Notes under the pieces: model-generated
The model's input: only the letters and a program-made list of their open reading frames with translations
Told to the model about the DNA's origin: nothing
Database searches by the model: none
Position numbers and translations under genes: made by a program
Assembly (NCBI RefSeq): GCF_039851965.1
Contig: NZ_CP156674.1
Location: 1,116,001-1,180,000 of the forward strand
Origin: Pseudalkalibacillus hwajinpoensis
GTDB taxonomy: Bacteria > Bacillota > Bacilli > Bacillales > Guptibacillaceae
Length of the DNA stretch: 64,000 nt
Direction of reading: 5' to 3'
Shown here: in pieces, positions 54,032 through 63,999 of the stretch
Position numbering within the stretch: position 1 is the stretch's first letter
How the letters are laid out: each line of letters starts with the position of its first letter

Positions 54032-54158
54032 AAATATGATGTCAGGTCAGAGCGAAAAGAATATTTATAGAGGTTGTGCAAAAGAAAGACGGATCTCTTC
54101 TTTAACACGTTTTTCTGCTGAGCTATTAGGCCTATATTTACTTATAGGTCTAAACAGT

Positions 54159-54187
54159 AAGAAGCCTGGGGGAACCCGGGCTTCTAG
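54159..54187 (+). terminator. Hairpin after yetF-like gene
   Basis: AGAAGCCTGGG and CCCGGGCTTCT pair around GGAA with one bulge, followed by AGTTGTTCTT. Confidence 0.6.
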
Positions 54188-54249
54188 TTGTTCTTACACC
54201 ATTCTCAGTCTGATTTTTTCATGTGAAAAATATCATAGTTCATAGTGCC

Positions 54250-54345
54250 TCTAAATTTCTTCCAGTCCTTCTAACCTTTCATGAAATTCTTCTTGCTTTT
54301 CCTTACTAACAAATATGATTTATGCGTTTACTAAACTCAGGAAGG
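54250..54345 (-). pseudogene. Short coding relic
   Basis: The minus strand reads IFVSKEKQEEFHERLEGLEE and then a stop; a neighbouring frame upstream reads EFSKRINH. It appears to be the frameshifted tail of a lost gene. The rest of the gap 54032-54558 shows nothing else. Confidence 0.3.
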
Positions 54346-54558
54346 CTACAAATGAGTCAAAGAATGTCGGCATTTGACTGGTTGCAGTAAGTTAAATATC
54401 TGAATGAGGAATAAGAGGTGACAGCAGATTTTTTGTCATTGCAATTGTCGGTGCTTTTGTTTCATAAGAAAAAAGTTCACTGAAGCAGTCTTTTCGGCAT
54501 AAAAATTGATTCAAAGGGTAATCAACTAGTGAAAGGTATTCAATAAAGGAGGATCAAT

Positions 54559-56154
54559 TTGAAAGTTATTTACAATGTAAAAATCTATCAGCCAGGTAAA
54601 AAAACAATTCAACAGGGTCATTTAATTGTAACCAATGGAAAGATTCTTGAAGTAAACGATGGAAAATATCAAGGAGAAATCCAAAATATTATTGATGGTA
54701 ACGGAGCAACTGTTGCACCTTCTTTTAACGATACCCATATGCACTTGCTTCGGTACGGTCTAATGAAAAAAGAATTGGACTTACGTCAGGTTTCAAGTTG
54801 GAAAGAAATGAAGGCCATTGTTAAAGATGAATACTTGGAAAAGCGCATGGAAGAACATAAGTGGATTATTGGTAGAGGTGTTATTGATAGTCAGTTCGAA
54901 GACATAGACCATTTATTAACAACAAAGGATCTGGAGGAACTAGAATTTCAGAAACCGATGTTTTTCCTTCATGATGATGGGCATGAAAGTATCGTAAATG
55001 AAGAAGCACTCAAAATACTTAGAGAAGAAAAAGAACTCTCACTCTATCACGATCGATTTATTGAGAAAGATGAAAACGGTGATTGGACAGGAAGGTTTAA
55101 GGATACAGCCGTCCACTATATTAAATTCCACTTTCGACAGAAGACGGAGGAAGAGGTATATCACGCAATTAAAGATGCTATTCCACACCTCTTAGAGTAT
55201 GGAATAGCATCTGTGCACACTGATGACCTGAACTATACAGGTTCATTCGATCGGGTCTGGAACAGTTATAGAAAACTTGAGAATAAAAGTGAGCTTCCAG
55301 TACAGGTACATTTGCATCATTATGTCTACCATCTTGATGATATGAAAAAGTACTTGAACCAGCACAAAAGAAGAACAGGTGATGGAACTGATCGAGTACG
55401 AATGGGCGCATTTAAAATTTTCCTCGACGGCACACAGCGCCTGCATACAGCAGCCCTTCGACAACCGTATCATGATCTGCCAGACACTACTGGTGAGTTA
55501 ATCTATTCTCAGAGTGAATTAAATAAAATGGTGCAATTGGCTGATGAACATAATATGCAGGTGACAATGCATGCGATTGGCGATCGGACAGTTGAGCAAG
55601 CCATAACAGCTATCGAATCAGTAGGTGCAGAGAAAATGCGACATCGAATCATCCACGCACAGATATTGGCGCCTGATCTCTTAGAACGATTGAAGAAACT
55701 GAAGCCTTATTTAGAAATACAGCCAGGGTTTATGATGAATGAATATGATCAAACGGCCAAATGGGTAGGGAAAGAACAAGAGAAATATTGCAATCCTTGG
55801 AAAACAGTCAGTGAAATGGGCATCCCTTTTACTGGGAGTTCTGATTGCCCTATTGGTCCTCTTTCACCTTTACTTCACATTTATGCAGCAGTGAATCGCC
55901 AGGATGAAGAAGGCAATCCAGAAGGTGGATGGATTCCGGAAGAAAGACTTTCAGTGGCAGAGATTTATCGAGCTTATACTGAAATAGGTGCAAAGATTGA
56001 ATTTCAAGAAAACTCAAAAGGACGATTAGAAAAGGGCTACACCGCTGACTTAGTCTTCTTATCTGATCATCCTGATGAGGTAAGCCCTAATAAGCTGAAA
56101 GAAATTAAAGTTCTTGAAACATGGGTCAAAGGAGAACGTGTCTACTCATTATAA
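54559..56154 (+). CDS. Amidohydrolase family metal-dependent hydrolase (YtcJ-like)
   Basis: The 531-residue protein starts at TTG 54559 behind AAAGGAGGATCAAT. The composite beta domain is MKVIYNVKIYQPGKKTIQ and GATVAPSFNDTHMHLLRYG holds the HxH metal motif. Later metal and catalytic residues are in HAIGDRTVEQAI, RIIHAQILAPD and FTGSSDCPIGPLSP. The C-terminus GRLEKGYTADLVFLSDHP completes the composite domain. It fits Amidohydro_3 proteins acting on exocyclic amides or N-formyl groups; the substrate is unknown. It is flanked by terminators, so monocistronic. Confidence 0.88.
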   Translation: MKVIYNVKIYQPGKKTIQQGHLIVTNGKILEVNDGKYQGEIQNIIDGNGATVAPSFNDTHMHLLRYGLMKKELDLRQVSSWKEMKAIVKDEYLEKRMEEHKWIIGRGVIDSQFEDIDHLLTTKDLEELEFQKPMFFLHDDGHESIVNEEALKILREEKELSLYHDRFIEKDENGDWTGRFKDTAVHYIKFHFRQKTEEEVYHAIKDAIPHLLEYGIASVHTDDLNYTGSFDRVWNSYRKLENKSELPVQVHLHHYVYHLDDMKKYLNQHKRRTGDGTDRVRMGAFKIFLDGTQRLHTAALRQPYHDLPDTTGELIYSQSELNKMVQLADEHNMQVTMHAIGDRTVEQAITAIESVGAEKMRHRIIHAQILAPDLLERLKKLKPYLEIQPGFMMNEYDQTAKWVGKEQEKYCNPWKTVSEMGIPFTGSSDCPIGPLSPLLHIYAAVNRQDEEGNPEGGWIPEERLSVAEIYRAYTEIGAKIEFQENSKGRLEKGYTADLVFLSDHPDEVSPNKLKEIKVLETWVKGERVYSL

Positions 56155-56173
56155 ATAGACAAACCTTTCCTTA

Positions 56174-56203
56174 AAACCTCTCTAATAGAGAGGTTTTTTT
56201 ATC
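56174..56203 (+). terminator. Terminator after amidohydrolase gene
   Basis: AAAACCTCTCT and AGAGAGGTTTT with loop AAT, followed by TTT and TATCTT. Confidence 0.9.
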
Positions 56204-56445
56204 TTATCGAAATTATTATATACCTCAAATACCAACATTTCGCTTCTTCCTTCTTAGAGGATAATATCACGCCAAATCCCTCCATAATATCGACAGTCTT
56301 TCGACATATCCTGCCTTAGTTAAAAATAGGAACGAAGAAATATTTTCACTTCTTTTCTGCAGAATATTGACACTAATACTTAAGATCCATAGAATTGTAG
56401 AAATAATACATATCTTGTAAATTTCGAATAACAGGAGCGATAGAG

Positions 56446-57408
56446 TTGAATACTTCTAAATTCCCTACTAGAAATTATGTAGCATTAGGAACCATATTTT
56501 TGATAATTTCAGCATTATTGACCGCTGGAAGTAACGTCTATTATTCAAATAATGTGCAGGATATTAGTCCATTTACCTTTACCTTTATTAGCTTTTTGGT
56601 AACTGCTGTGTTTTTTCATGTCATTCAATTAAAAAACTACACGAAAAATATGCGAATCGATTCATTCAATTATAAAAATATTATTGGTATTAATCTCAGC
56701 ACTGCTGGTGTATTTATGAGTTTTTATTTCGCCCTTAAATATATTGAACCCGCAATCGTTGGTGCCATTGAAATTGGAGTTGGACCTATTTCTTCTTTAG
56801 TAATAGTTAAACTCTTGTACCATCGAAACGTACACCGGTTAGATATATTTACCGGGATTGGTGCGTTGACTGGAAGTCTTTTTTTGATTTTCGCTACCCT
56901 AAACGGAAATTCCGGGATAGTTTTTCATTTTAGACCACTTGATGTAATAGGACTTATTTCAGCTACTTTATGTGGATTTTTTGCAGCTCTAGCAGCAATA
57001 TATTCAAAAAACCTTAGTGAAGCCAACTGGAGTTCTAGTAAAATACTCGCTCATAGATTTTATGCCATTATTGCAATGTCGCTAATCCTTTCCCTTCAGC
57101 AAGGTAATATGCTCGTACAATTAACATCTAATTTGGGATGGATTTTGGTCATATCTATTATCGGAGTAGCCATTCCGTTATATTTCCTGCAAATTGGTAT
57201 CCAACATTCTGAAACGTTCTTTGTTATGATGTCGTTATCTTTCGTTCCAATATTTACTTACGTTTTTCAATTTTTTGATCCCCGGATCACTCCTTCTTAC
57301 CATTCGCTATCTGGAATATTGATGATATTAGGATTCGCTTTGTTTAGTGTGTACGTAAATAGCTTGAGAAGTAGACGCGTAGCAAGTCATAAAAAGATGG
57401 CAATATGA
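56446..57408 (+). CDS. EamA/DMT family metabolite transporter
   Basis: The 320-residue protein has ten membrane segments in two EamA repeats (about 15-145 and 170-305). YFALKYIEPAIVGAIEIGVGP is typical of the first repeat and FFAALAAIYSKNLSEANWSS of the second. The start is TTG 56446 after CAGGAGCGATAGAG. The family exports amino acids or other metabolites; the substrate cannot be inferred and the neighbours are unrelated. A hairpin (57438-57484) follows. Confidence 0.88.
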   Translation: MNTSKFPTRNYVALGTIFLIISALLTAGSNVYYSNNVQDISPFTFTFISFLVTAVFFHVIQLKNYTKNMRIDSFNYKNIIGINLSTAGVFMSFYFALKYIEPAIVGAIEIGVGPISSLVIVKLLYHRNVHRLDIFTGIGALTGSLFLIFATLNGNSGIVFHFRPLDVIGLISATLCGFFAALAAIYSKNLSEANWSSSKILAHRFYAIIAMSLILSLQQGNMLVQLTSNLGWILVISIIGVAIPLYFLQIGIQHSETFFVMMSLSFVPIFTYVFQFFDPRITPSYHSLSGILMILGFALFSVYVNSLRSRRVASHKKMAI

Positions 57409-57437
57409 AATAACTCTCATATTGCCCTTTGAGTAAA

Positions 57438-57486
57438 GCACCCTATAAAATAGACTTTTAAATTGGCTACTTTATAGGGCTTTTAG
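57438..57486. terminator. Terminator between eamA-like gene and thiC operon
   Basis: ACCCTATAAAATAG and CTACTTTATAGGGC pair, with TTTTAG on the right. Confidence 0.7.
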
Positions 57487-57502
57487 TTTGAGCTAGATAT
57501 AG

Positions 57503-57670
57503 TTAGTAATATAGTATTTCTACCTTATTGCATTTCTGGCATCTTTCAAAATTATGATTTCCTTTATAATGGTGATCACAATTATTTTGAATCCCTTTTA
57601 AACAATTCTCCAAAAAAGCAAGGTGATTTTTCGTTTGCTTAATTTCTTCTTCAATTTTTTGAACCTTCAT
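57503..57670 (-). CDS. 55-residue Cys/His mini-protein following thiC
   Basis: ATG 57670 follows GGAGGGAGTAGGT and lies 21 bases after the thiC stop, so it is probably co-transcribed. The protein has a coiled N-terminal half (VQKIEEEIKQTKNHLAFLEN) and a putative zinc site: C31-x-H33 and CQKC (C44, C47), plus C23. Similar small proteins occur in Bacillus, but I know no function. It does not overlap a longer frame. Confidence 0.65.
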   Translation of the reverse strand: MKVQKIEEEIKQTKNHLAFLENCLKGIQNNCDHHYKGNHNFERCQKCNKVEILYY

Positions 57671-57691
57671 ACCTACTCCCTCCTCGGATAG

Positions 57692-59476
57692 TTATTGATA
57701 GATATCCCCACCAGATTTCTTGAACTCTTTAGCTTTCTTCTGCATCCCTTTTTCAATATCTTCTTTCGTAAAAAGTTCATTATCTTTTGCATAGTTACGA
57801 ATATCCTGAGAAATTTTCATACTACAGAATTTTGGTCCACACATAGAACAAAAGTGTGCTGTTTTCGCTCCTTCAGCAGGTAATGTTTCATCATGGTACT
57901 CAATAGATCGTTCTGGATCCAAAGATAAGTTAAACTGATCTCTCCAACGAAATTCAAAACGTGCTTTTGACAAGGCGTCATCCCGCTCTTGGGCCCCAGG
58001 ATGTCCTTTTGCTAGATCAGCGGCATGAGCCGCAATCTTATAAGTTATAACCCCTTCACGCACATCATCCTTATTGGGTAAGCCTAAATGTTCTTTTGGC
58101 GTTACATAACAAAGCATTGCAGTACCATACCAACCAATCATAGCTGCACCAATTGCAGATGTAATGTGATCATAACCAGGAGCTATATCAGTTGTAAGCG
58201 GTCCAAGTGTATAAAAGGGAGCTTCTTCGCACACTTCTAATTGTTTATCCATGTTTTCTTTAATAAGATGCATCGGCACATGACCAGGTCCTTCAACCAT
58301 AACTTGAACATCGTGCTTCCATGCTATTTTTGTTAGTTCTCCAAGAGTCTCTAATTCAGCAAATTGAGCTTCATCATTTGCATCAGCAATAGAACCAGGA
58401 CGTAACCCATCCCCCAGGGAGAAGGAAATATCATAGGTTTTCATAATTTCACAAATATCTTCAAAATGAGTATACAAAAAGCTTTCCTGGTGGTGATACA
58501 AGCACCATTGTGCCATAATTGAGCCACCTCGAGAAACAATACCAGTTAAACGTTTTGCAGTTAGCGGCACATATCGCAAAAGAACACCTGCATGGATTGT
58601 GAAGTAATCCACACCCTGCTCTGCTTGTTCTACCAAGGTATCTCGGTAAACCTCCCACGTAAGGTTCTCGGCAATACCATTGACTTTTTCTAATGCTTGA
58701 TAAATTGGGACCGTACCCACCGGGACGGGCGAGTTTCGGATGATCCATTCTCGGGTTGTATGAATGTCTTTTCCAGTTGATAAATCCATTATATTATCTG
58801 CACCCCAACGTGTAGCCCAAGTCATTTTTTCTACTTCCTGTTCAATAGAGGATGATACAGCTGAGTTCCCAATATTCGCATTAATTTTGACGTGGAAATT
58901 ACGACCTATAATCATAGGTTCGGTTTCAGGGTGATTAATATTGGAAGGGATAATCGCACGACCTTTTGCAACTTCATCACGTACAAACTCCGGTTCCATA
59001 TTTTCCCTTAATGCGATAAATTCCATTTCAGGGGTGATCATTCCCTGTTTAGCATAATGAAGTTGTGAAACATTTCTTCCTTTTTTAGCACGCAATGGTT
59101 TACGCTTTAATCCAGGGAACACTTTGGTGTTTGCACGAGGATCACTTTCAACTTTATAACCATTATCTTCAGGCTTAATTTTGCGTCTTTCATATTCTTC
59201 AACATCGCCGCGTTCTTGAATCCACGATTTGCGAAGGACTGGAAGGCCATTAGTAATATCAACGGAATAATTGGGATCTGTATACGGCCCACTAGTGTCA
59301 TACACCAGAACGGGAAGATTCTCCTCTTCTCCAAATGTCCCCGTTGTTGGACTTAACTCAATTTTACGTTTGGGTACTTTTATGTCAGGTCTTAAACCTG
59401 ATATATATACTTTTTGACTACCTGCAAAACTAGACATGATGGAAATGTTTGCTCTGTTTAATGAAGATGTTGACAT
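57692..59476 (-). CDS. thiC: Phosphomethylpyrimidine synthase ThiC
   Basis: The 594-residue radical-SAM enzyme turns AIR into HMP-P for thiamine. Conserved parts are GRNFHVKINANIGNSAVSSSIEQEVEKMTWATRWGADNIMDLSTGKDIHTTREWI, GTVPIYQALEK, FTIHAGVLLRYVPLT, SRGGSIMAQWCLYHHQESFLYTHFEDI, and the C-terminal cluster motif CSMCGPKFCSM (CX2CX4C). ATG 59476 follows GGAGGGAATTATT. A complete TPP riboswitch lies upstream. A 55-residue Cys/His protein gene follows in the same operon. Confidence 0.97.
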   Translation of the reverse strand: MSTSSLNRANISIMSSFAGSQKVYISGLRPDIKVPKRKIELSPTTGTFGEEENLPVLVYDTSGPYTDPNYSVDITNGLPVLRKSWIQERGDVEEYERRKIKPEDNGYKVESDPRANTKVFPGLKRKPLRAKKGRNVSQLHYAKQGMITPEMEFIALRENMEPEFVRDEVAKGRAIIPSNINHPETEPMIIGRNFHVKINANIGNSAVSSSIEQEVEKMTWATRWGADNIMDLSTGKDIHTTREWIIRNSPVPVGTVPIYQALEKVNGIAENLTWEVYRDTLVEQAEQGVDYFTIHAGVLLRYVPLTAKRLTGIVSRGGSIMAQWCLYHHQESFLYTHFEDICEIMKTYDISFSLGDGLRPGSIADANDEAQFAELETLGELTKIAWKHDVQVMVEGPGHVPMHLIKENMDKQLEVCEEAPFYTLGPLTTDIAPGYDHITSAIGAAMIGWYGTAMLCYVTPKEHLGLPNKDDVREGVITYKIAAHAADLAKGHPGAQERDDALSKARFEFRWRDQFNLSLDPERSIEYHDETLPAEGAKTAHFCSMCGPKFCSMKISQDIRNYAKDNELFTKEDIEKGMQKKAKEFKKSGGDIYQ

Positions 59477-59550
59477 AATAATTCCCTCCTATTTTGGTAT
59501 TAAAGGACGAGAACTAAATCACACCAACTAGAAAAGTGTATCGAAGCACA

Positions 59551-59730
59551 TAAAAAAGCCGGGACCATAATAAATGGTTGGACCCGGCTAATATGTATAC
59601 AGAAGTAGTGTTACATGATGGTTGCTCTAACTTCCCTACGCTGGTATGATCCAGATCAGGTCCAAAGAGTCAAGAAACTTCAATGCGTTTCCTTCTCAGC
59701 CCAGCTCATTGGGCTCCCCTAGCTATTTCT
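59551..59730 (-). promoter_or_regulatory. TPP riboswitch with terminator, upstream of thiC
   Basis: On the minus strand the THI box is complete: GGGGAGCCC near 59719, GCTGAGAAGG, then GACCTGATCTGGATCATACC and AGCGTAGGGAAG ending near 59630. The expression platform is AGCCGGGTCC/GGTCCCGGCT (59588-59555) followed by TTTTTT. TPP binding would favour termination. Confidence 0.96.
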
Positions 59731-59870
59731 ATTTAATTTGACTACATTATATATGATTATTGGAAAAAACCCAATACCTAACTGAAGATGACTCAATCAT
59801 TTTTCCAACATACAATAATTTATCACGCAGTTTTTCACTAAATAACCCCTTTTAATTTTATAAATATTTA

Positions 59871-60110
59871 TTAATCATTCCTTTTTTTACGAGTTTTCCC
59901 CATAATAAAGCTCACAATTATAACTAAGATGATTGAGCCGATAATAGCTGGGATAATCGCAAATCCACCAATCTTTGGTCCAAAGTTTCCAAAGACAAGT
60001 GTTCCTAACCATGCACCAACAAACCCAGCAATAATATTTCCGATAATACCTCCCGGAACATCACGACCGGTTATAGCGCCAGCTAGCCAACCTATAATGC
60101 CACCAATCAC
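59871..60110 (-). CDS. GlsB/YeaQ/YmgE family membrane protein
   Basis: The 79-residue protein has three membrane segments with the glycine zipper pattern (IGGIIGWLAGAITGRDVPGGIIGNIIAGFVGAWLG), typical of the transglycosylase-associated family. It ends in a basic tail. The start ATG 60110 overlaps the stop of the MFS gene by four bases, so translation is coupled. The family is linked to general stress; the molecular role is not established. Confidence 0.88.
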   Translation of the reverse strand: MIGGIIGWLAGAITGRDVPGGIIGNIIAGFVGAWLGTLVFGNFGPKIGGFAIIPAIIGSIILVIIVSFIMGKTRKKRND

Positions 60111-61315
60111 TTAGCTACTACTTTATTTTTACTCGTTAACGTAAAGAATGCGATCGCGCCGATGGAAGAGGTCGTAAATAAGGTGACACCCATTGGAACA
60201 GCTGTCGTTTCATCAAGTCCAACAAGTGGCGAAACCATTGAGCCGAATAATAACGGCAGCATTCCTAACACCGCACTAGCACTTCCTGCTCGGTGCCCCT
60301 GTTTTTCCATCGCAAGGGTAAATGTACTTGTAAGAACCATTCCCATCGCAGTCATGTAGATAAAAATCGGAATAACTAGCGTTGCAAGCGGTCCTTCTAT
60401 GATTGTCATTAAGAGAAGAAACGACGTAGCCGTCACTGCCGTAATGACCGCAATCATGAGTAAACTTCTTTCATGCAGGATAGCGCTAAAGCGTCCGATC
60501 ATGTAACTCCCCGAAATAATTGCTAGACCATTAATTCCAAATAGAATACTAAAAACTTGCGGAGACACGTCATAGATCCCCTGATACACAAAAGGTGTGC
60601 CAGACACATACGCAAAACTACCCCCGTGTACAAATCCAATCGTTATGGCATATCCAATAAATGACCGGTCTTTTAACAGACTTCCCATCGTCCGAATGGA
60701 ATGGCCAATCGTGCTCGGCATGCGCTTTTCAGGAGGAAGTGTCTCCGGTAGTTTTAAAGCAATGACCATCACAATAATCAGTCCGAGAAAACCTAAGAAG
60801 TAAAATATCGTATTCCACGTTGCGAATGGAAGCAACAATATTGCTCCGCCAGTCATCGGTGCAATCATAGGGGCTGTGGCATTAATCACCATTAGAAGCG
60901 CGAAGAATTTCGTTAACTCTCTCCCGCTAAACACATCACGTACGACTGCTCTTGAAAGAACAACACCTGCAGAAGCGGTGAACCCCTGTAAAAAGCGTGC
61001 GATGACAAGCGTAATGATGTTCGGTGCAACGGCACAGAGAATCGAAGAAACTGCAAATAAGAAAATAAAAATCATTAATGGCTTTCTTCTGCCCTGCCCA
61101 TCACTGTAAGGCCCTACAACGATTTGTCCGATCGCAAGTCCGATCAAACAGGTTGTTAAACTAAGCTGAACAAGCGAAGCTCGAGCACTTAAGTCACTTG
61201 CAATCTCGGGGAAACTCGGTAAATACATATCAATATTAAGTGGCCCTAATACCCCTAGCATTCCTAGAAGCAAAGCCAGACCCAGACGTTCTTTTCCCGT
61301 TGGATTATGTAGCAT
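60107..61315 (-). CDS. MFS multidrug exporter, Bcr/CflA type
   Basis: The 402-residue protein has 12 membrane segments and the Bcr/CflA signature NIDMYLPSFPEIASDLSA with motif A GPYSDGQGRRKPLM and motif C region GGAILLLPFATWNTIFYFLG. The start is ATG 61315, nine bases after AGGTG; GTG 61327 is in frame but overlaps it. It exports drugs or metabolites with proton exchange. The GlsB-like gene is translationally coupled downstream. Confidence 0.92.
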   Translation of the reverse strand: MLHNPTGKERLGLALLLGMLGVLGPLNIDMYLPSFPEIASDLSARASLVQLSLTTCLIGLAIGQIVVGPYSDGQGRRKPLMIFIFLFAVSSILCAVAPNIITLVIARFLQGFTASAGVVLSRAVVRDVFSGRELTKFFALLMVINATAPMIAPMTGGAILLLPFATWNTIFYFLGFLGLIIVMVIALKLPETLPPEKRMPSTIGHSIRTMGSLLKDRSFIGYAITIGFVHGGSFAYVSGTPFVYQGIYDVSPQVFSILFGINGLAIISGSYMIGRFSAILHERSLLMIAVITAVTATSFLLLMTIIEGPLATLVIPIFIYMTAMGMVLTSTFTLAMEKQGHRAGSASAVLGMLPLLFGSMVSPLVGLDETTAVPMGVTLFTTSSIGAIAFFTLTSKNKVVAK

Positions 61316-61416
61316 AAATTCAAACACCTTTCTTACATAAACTTCTATTTAATTTAGTATTCAATTGATTTTAGCAAAGAGGGATTTTCAAAACAATCAA
61401 TTTGAATTTGTTCGGA

Positions 61417-61458
61417 AATAACAAGACGATTCCCATTATCGCAGGAATCGTTTTGTTA
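61417..61458. terminator. Terminator after ABC exporter pseudogene
   Basis: AACAAGACGATTCC and GGAATCGTTTTGTT pair around ATTATCGCA; T-rich sequence follows. Confidence 0.75.
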
Positions 61459-61461
61459 TGA

Positions 61462-63146
61462 TTATCCAAATTGAGCTTTATGCAATCTGCTATAGATCCC
61501 ACTGGACTCAATAAGCTCCTCGTGGTTTCCTTGTTCGGCGATACCGTCTTGTGTTACGACAAGGATACGATCAGCATTTTTTATCGTTGCTAACCGATGG
61601 GCAATCACAAGTGTCGTTCTCCCTTCTGTTAACTCTTCCAATGACTTCTGAATTGCCACCTCCGTTTCAGTATCAAGCGCTGAAGTAGCTTCATCCAAAA
61701 TAAGGATAGGTGGATTCTTCAGGAACATACGAGCAATCGCGAGTCTCTGTTTTTGACCGCCAGAAAGCTTGACCCCTCTTTCACCAATGATTATGAATAA
61801 AGTCGTCCAGTCTTGCCTTGCGGGCAGCATCTAGGATTTCTTCATCTCCTGCCTGAAGATTCCCATAAGCAATGTTTTCGCGAAATGTTCCTGAGAAAAG
61901 AAAGACATCCTGCTGAACAATTCCAATTTTGACTGCGTAAGGATAATAACTTTAATTCACGTATATCAATATCATTAATCGTTACCGCACCCTCTTGAAT
62001 TTCGTAAAAACGAGGAAGCAGACTGCATAAGGTGGTCTTTCCTGCGCCGGATGGCCCCACAAAGGCAATGGTTTCTCCAGGCTGTATCGTTAAACTAATA
62101 TGGTTAAGGACAGGGTGGTGCCCCTCGTAGCCGAACGAGACATCCTTGTAGTGGATGACTCCCGATAAATCCATTTCAATCGCATCTTCAGCATCCTGGA
62201 TATCAGGGTCCGTGTCTATGATTTCTGTGTAACGCTTAAAGCCAGCAATCCCCTTTGGATAACTTTCAATAACCGCGTTAATTTTTTGGATCGGACCGAT
62301 TAGAATATTCGATAGGAGTATAAAGGCGACGAACTCCCCGTATGTTAATTCGCCAGAAATCACATAATAGGTACCGAATAGTAAGGTGAATAGGGTAACA
62401 ATTCTCATTAACAGATAATTGGCCATCACATTTTGCGCCATGATTTTGTAGGATTGCAGCTTTGTTAGACGGTAGCTCTCATTATTCTCTCTGAACTTCT
62501 CCTGTTCATGTTTTTCATTAGCAAACGCCTGAACAACGCGGATCCCACCGATACTGTCCTCTACTCTTGAATTGATTTCCGCAACATCCTGGAACATTCT
62601 CCGAAACGTTGTTGTCATTTTCTTGTTAAAGTAGATGGCTAGAATAATCAGAAGTGGAATGACGATGAATGATAGGAGCAAGCTTCCAGTTAATGCTCAG
62701 CATTAATCCAAAGGATCCTAAGAGAGTCATAATGGCCACAAATACATCTTCTGGTCCATGATGCGCTACCTCTCCTATCTCCTCAAGATCCTTCGTTAAG
62801 CGTGAAATACTATGCCCTGTTTTACTATTATCATAATAACCAAATGATAGCTTTGCATATGGGGAAACAACTTCTGACGCATGTCAGTTTCAATATTTAT
62901 ACCTAGCTTATGGCCCCAATATGTAACAATGTAGTGTAATCCAGTATTAAGTAAATAAATGAACAGCAAGCCAGCACATGCCAGCAGGATAATGCTCCAA
63001 TTCCCTTCTGGAAGCAAGCGATCAATCACCTGATTAACAGCGAGGGGAAAAGCGAGTTCTAATATCCCTACAACAATGGCAGAAACAAAATCAAGGATGA
63101 AAAGCCATTTATAGGGCCGATAGTATGAAAAGAATCTTGAAACCAA
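61462..63146 (-). pseudogene. ABC-type multidrug exporter (BmrA/YfiC-like) with several lesions
   Basis: Three frames together encode one half-transporter: membrane domain from VSRFFSYYRPYKWLFILDFV, then DNSKTGHSISRLTKDLEEIG, MTTTFRRMFQDVAEINSRVE, Walker A FVGPSGAGKTTLCSLL, and signature KLSGGQKQRLAIARM with Walker B ILILDEATSALD. Breaks: a lost T near 62845, a one-base shift near 62685, one extra A in the run at 61927-61930, and a gap near 61795 where FIHN jumps to IIGERG, dropping about seven residues of the normally invariant LPEGYDT stretch. The last is a true deletion of about 20 bases, so the gene is dead. Confidence 0.88.
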
Positions 63147-63575
63147 ACGAGGACCTCCTTCTTACGTAATCAATCAACTTGGCGAGTCTTTTCGAACCAG
63201 TTCTCTTCCATCATACTTCATGACAATCTTATTTACATGAATTGTTTTGTGAAATAGTAGATTATATCCTTATTAATCTTCTACAACCATGGAGAATGAA
63301 CTTTTGTATCTAATTAACTTTACCATTGTGATCAAAATAGAGTACAAGTATTTACACATCTTCAAATAGAGAGAGCCCTCCAGCGATAGGTTGACGGAAG
63401 AACGAATGAAATTAGCAATTACCGCTAGGATAGGGTTATTCAAGGATGTAGACGGGAAGAATTGAAGAAATTAGATGAACTAATTAACGAAGCAGAGCCA
63501 ATAAAAAGACGCCAGACTGATTACTTCAGTTTAACGTCTACTTGGTACTGAATAATAGAGTTTGACTTTTTACTG
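63147..63575. other. Intergenic gap with possible coding relic
   Basis: On the plus strand two overlapping frames near 63397-63550 read EERMKLAITARIGLFKD and RREELKKLDELINEAEPIKR, charged helical sequence with a frameshift between them. No intact gene or ribosome binding site is visible. Confidence 0.3.
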
Positions 63576-63999
63576 CTACCCTTGTTCTGGATAAGCTAAA
63601 AATCGATTGATATCTGATGCCTTAATGAGATCTGTGTCCGGTGGTTCATAGCCAAGGTGGCGAGCCATCCAAACAATTTGCCCTTTATGGTGGAATTCAT
63701 GGGTAGTTGTGTGAGTAAACAGCCACAAAATAGAGAACTCTTCCTCATCTTGCTGTTCAGAATCAGATCGGCTGATCTTCTCTTCATGCCGTCCTTCAAA
63801 TTCATCTAAAAACCGATAAACGAGTTGATCGACACCTTCGAATAGCTCTCTCATCTCACTCACCTCCACAACCTGGTTAGGACGCTTCGAAAAGTCATGG
63901 TCTTTCAAGCTGAATTTACCCAACCAGTAGTAGTAGCATTCCGCAGTGTGTTGATGAAGAGATCGAATCGATTTCCCATCAAACGTGTCTATTTCTTTC
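63576..63999 (-). CDS. DinB-like family protein (5' end outside window)
   Basis: The frame is open to the right edge, reading EIDTFDGKSIRSLHQHTAEC then YYYWLGKFSLKDHDFSKRPN and the conserved FTHTTTHEFHHKGQIVWMARHLGYEPPDTDLI. Conserved histidines (HQHTAE and HEFHHKGQ) form the three-His metal site of the DinB/YfiT four-helix bundle. Function is probably a metal-dependent thiol transferase or unknown; no catalytic assignment is possible. The start of the protein is not in the window. Confidence 0.82.
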   Translation of the reverse strand, partial: KEIDTFDGKSIRSLHQHTAECYYYWLGKFSLKDHDFSKRPNQVVEVSEMRELFEGVDQLVYRFLDEFEGRHEEKISRSDSEQQDEEEFSILWLFTHTTTHEFHHKGQIVWMARHLGYEPPDTDLIKASDINRFLAYPEQG

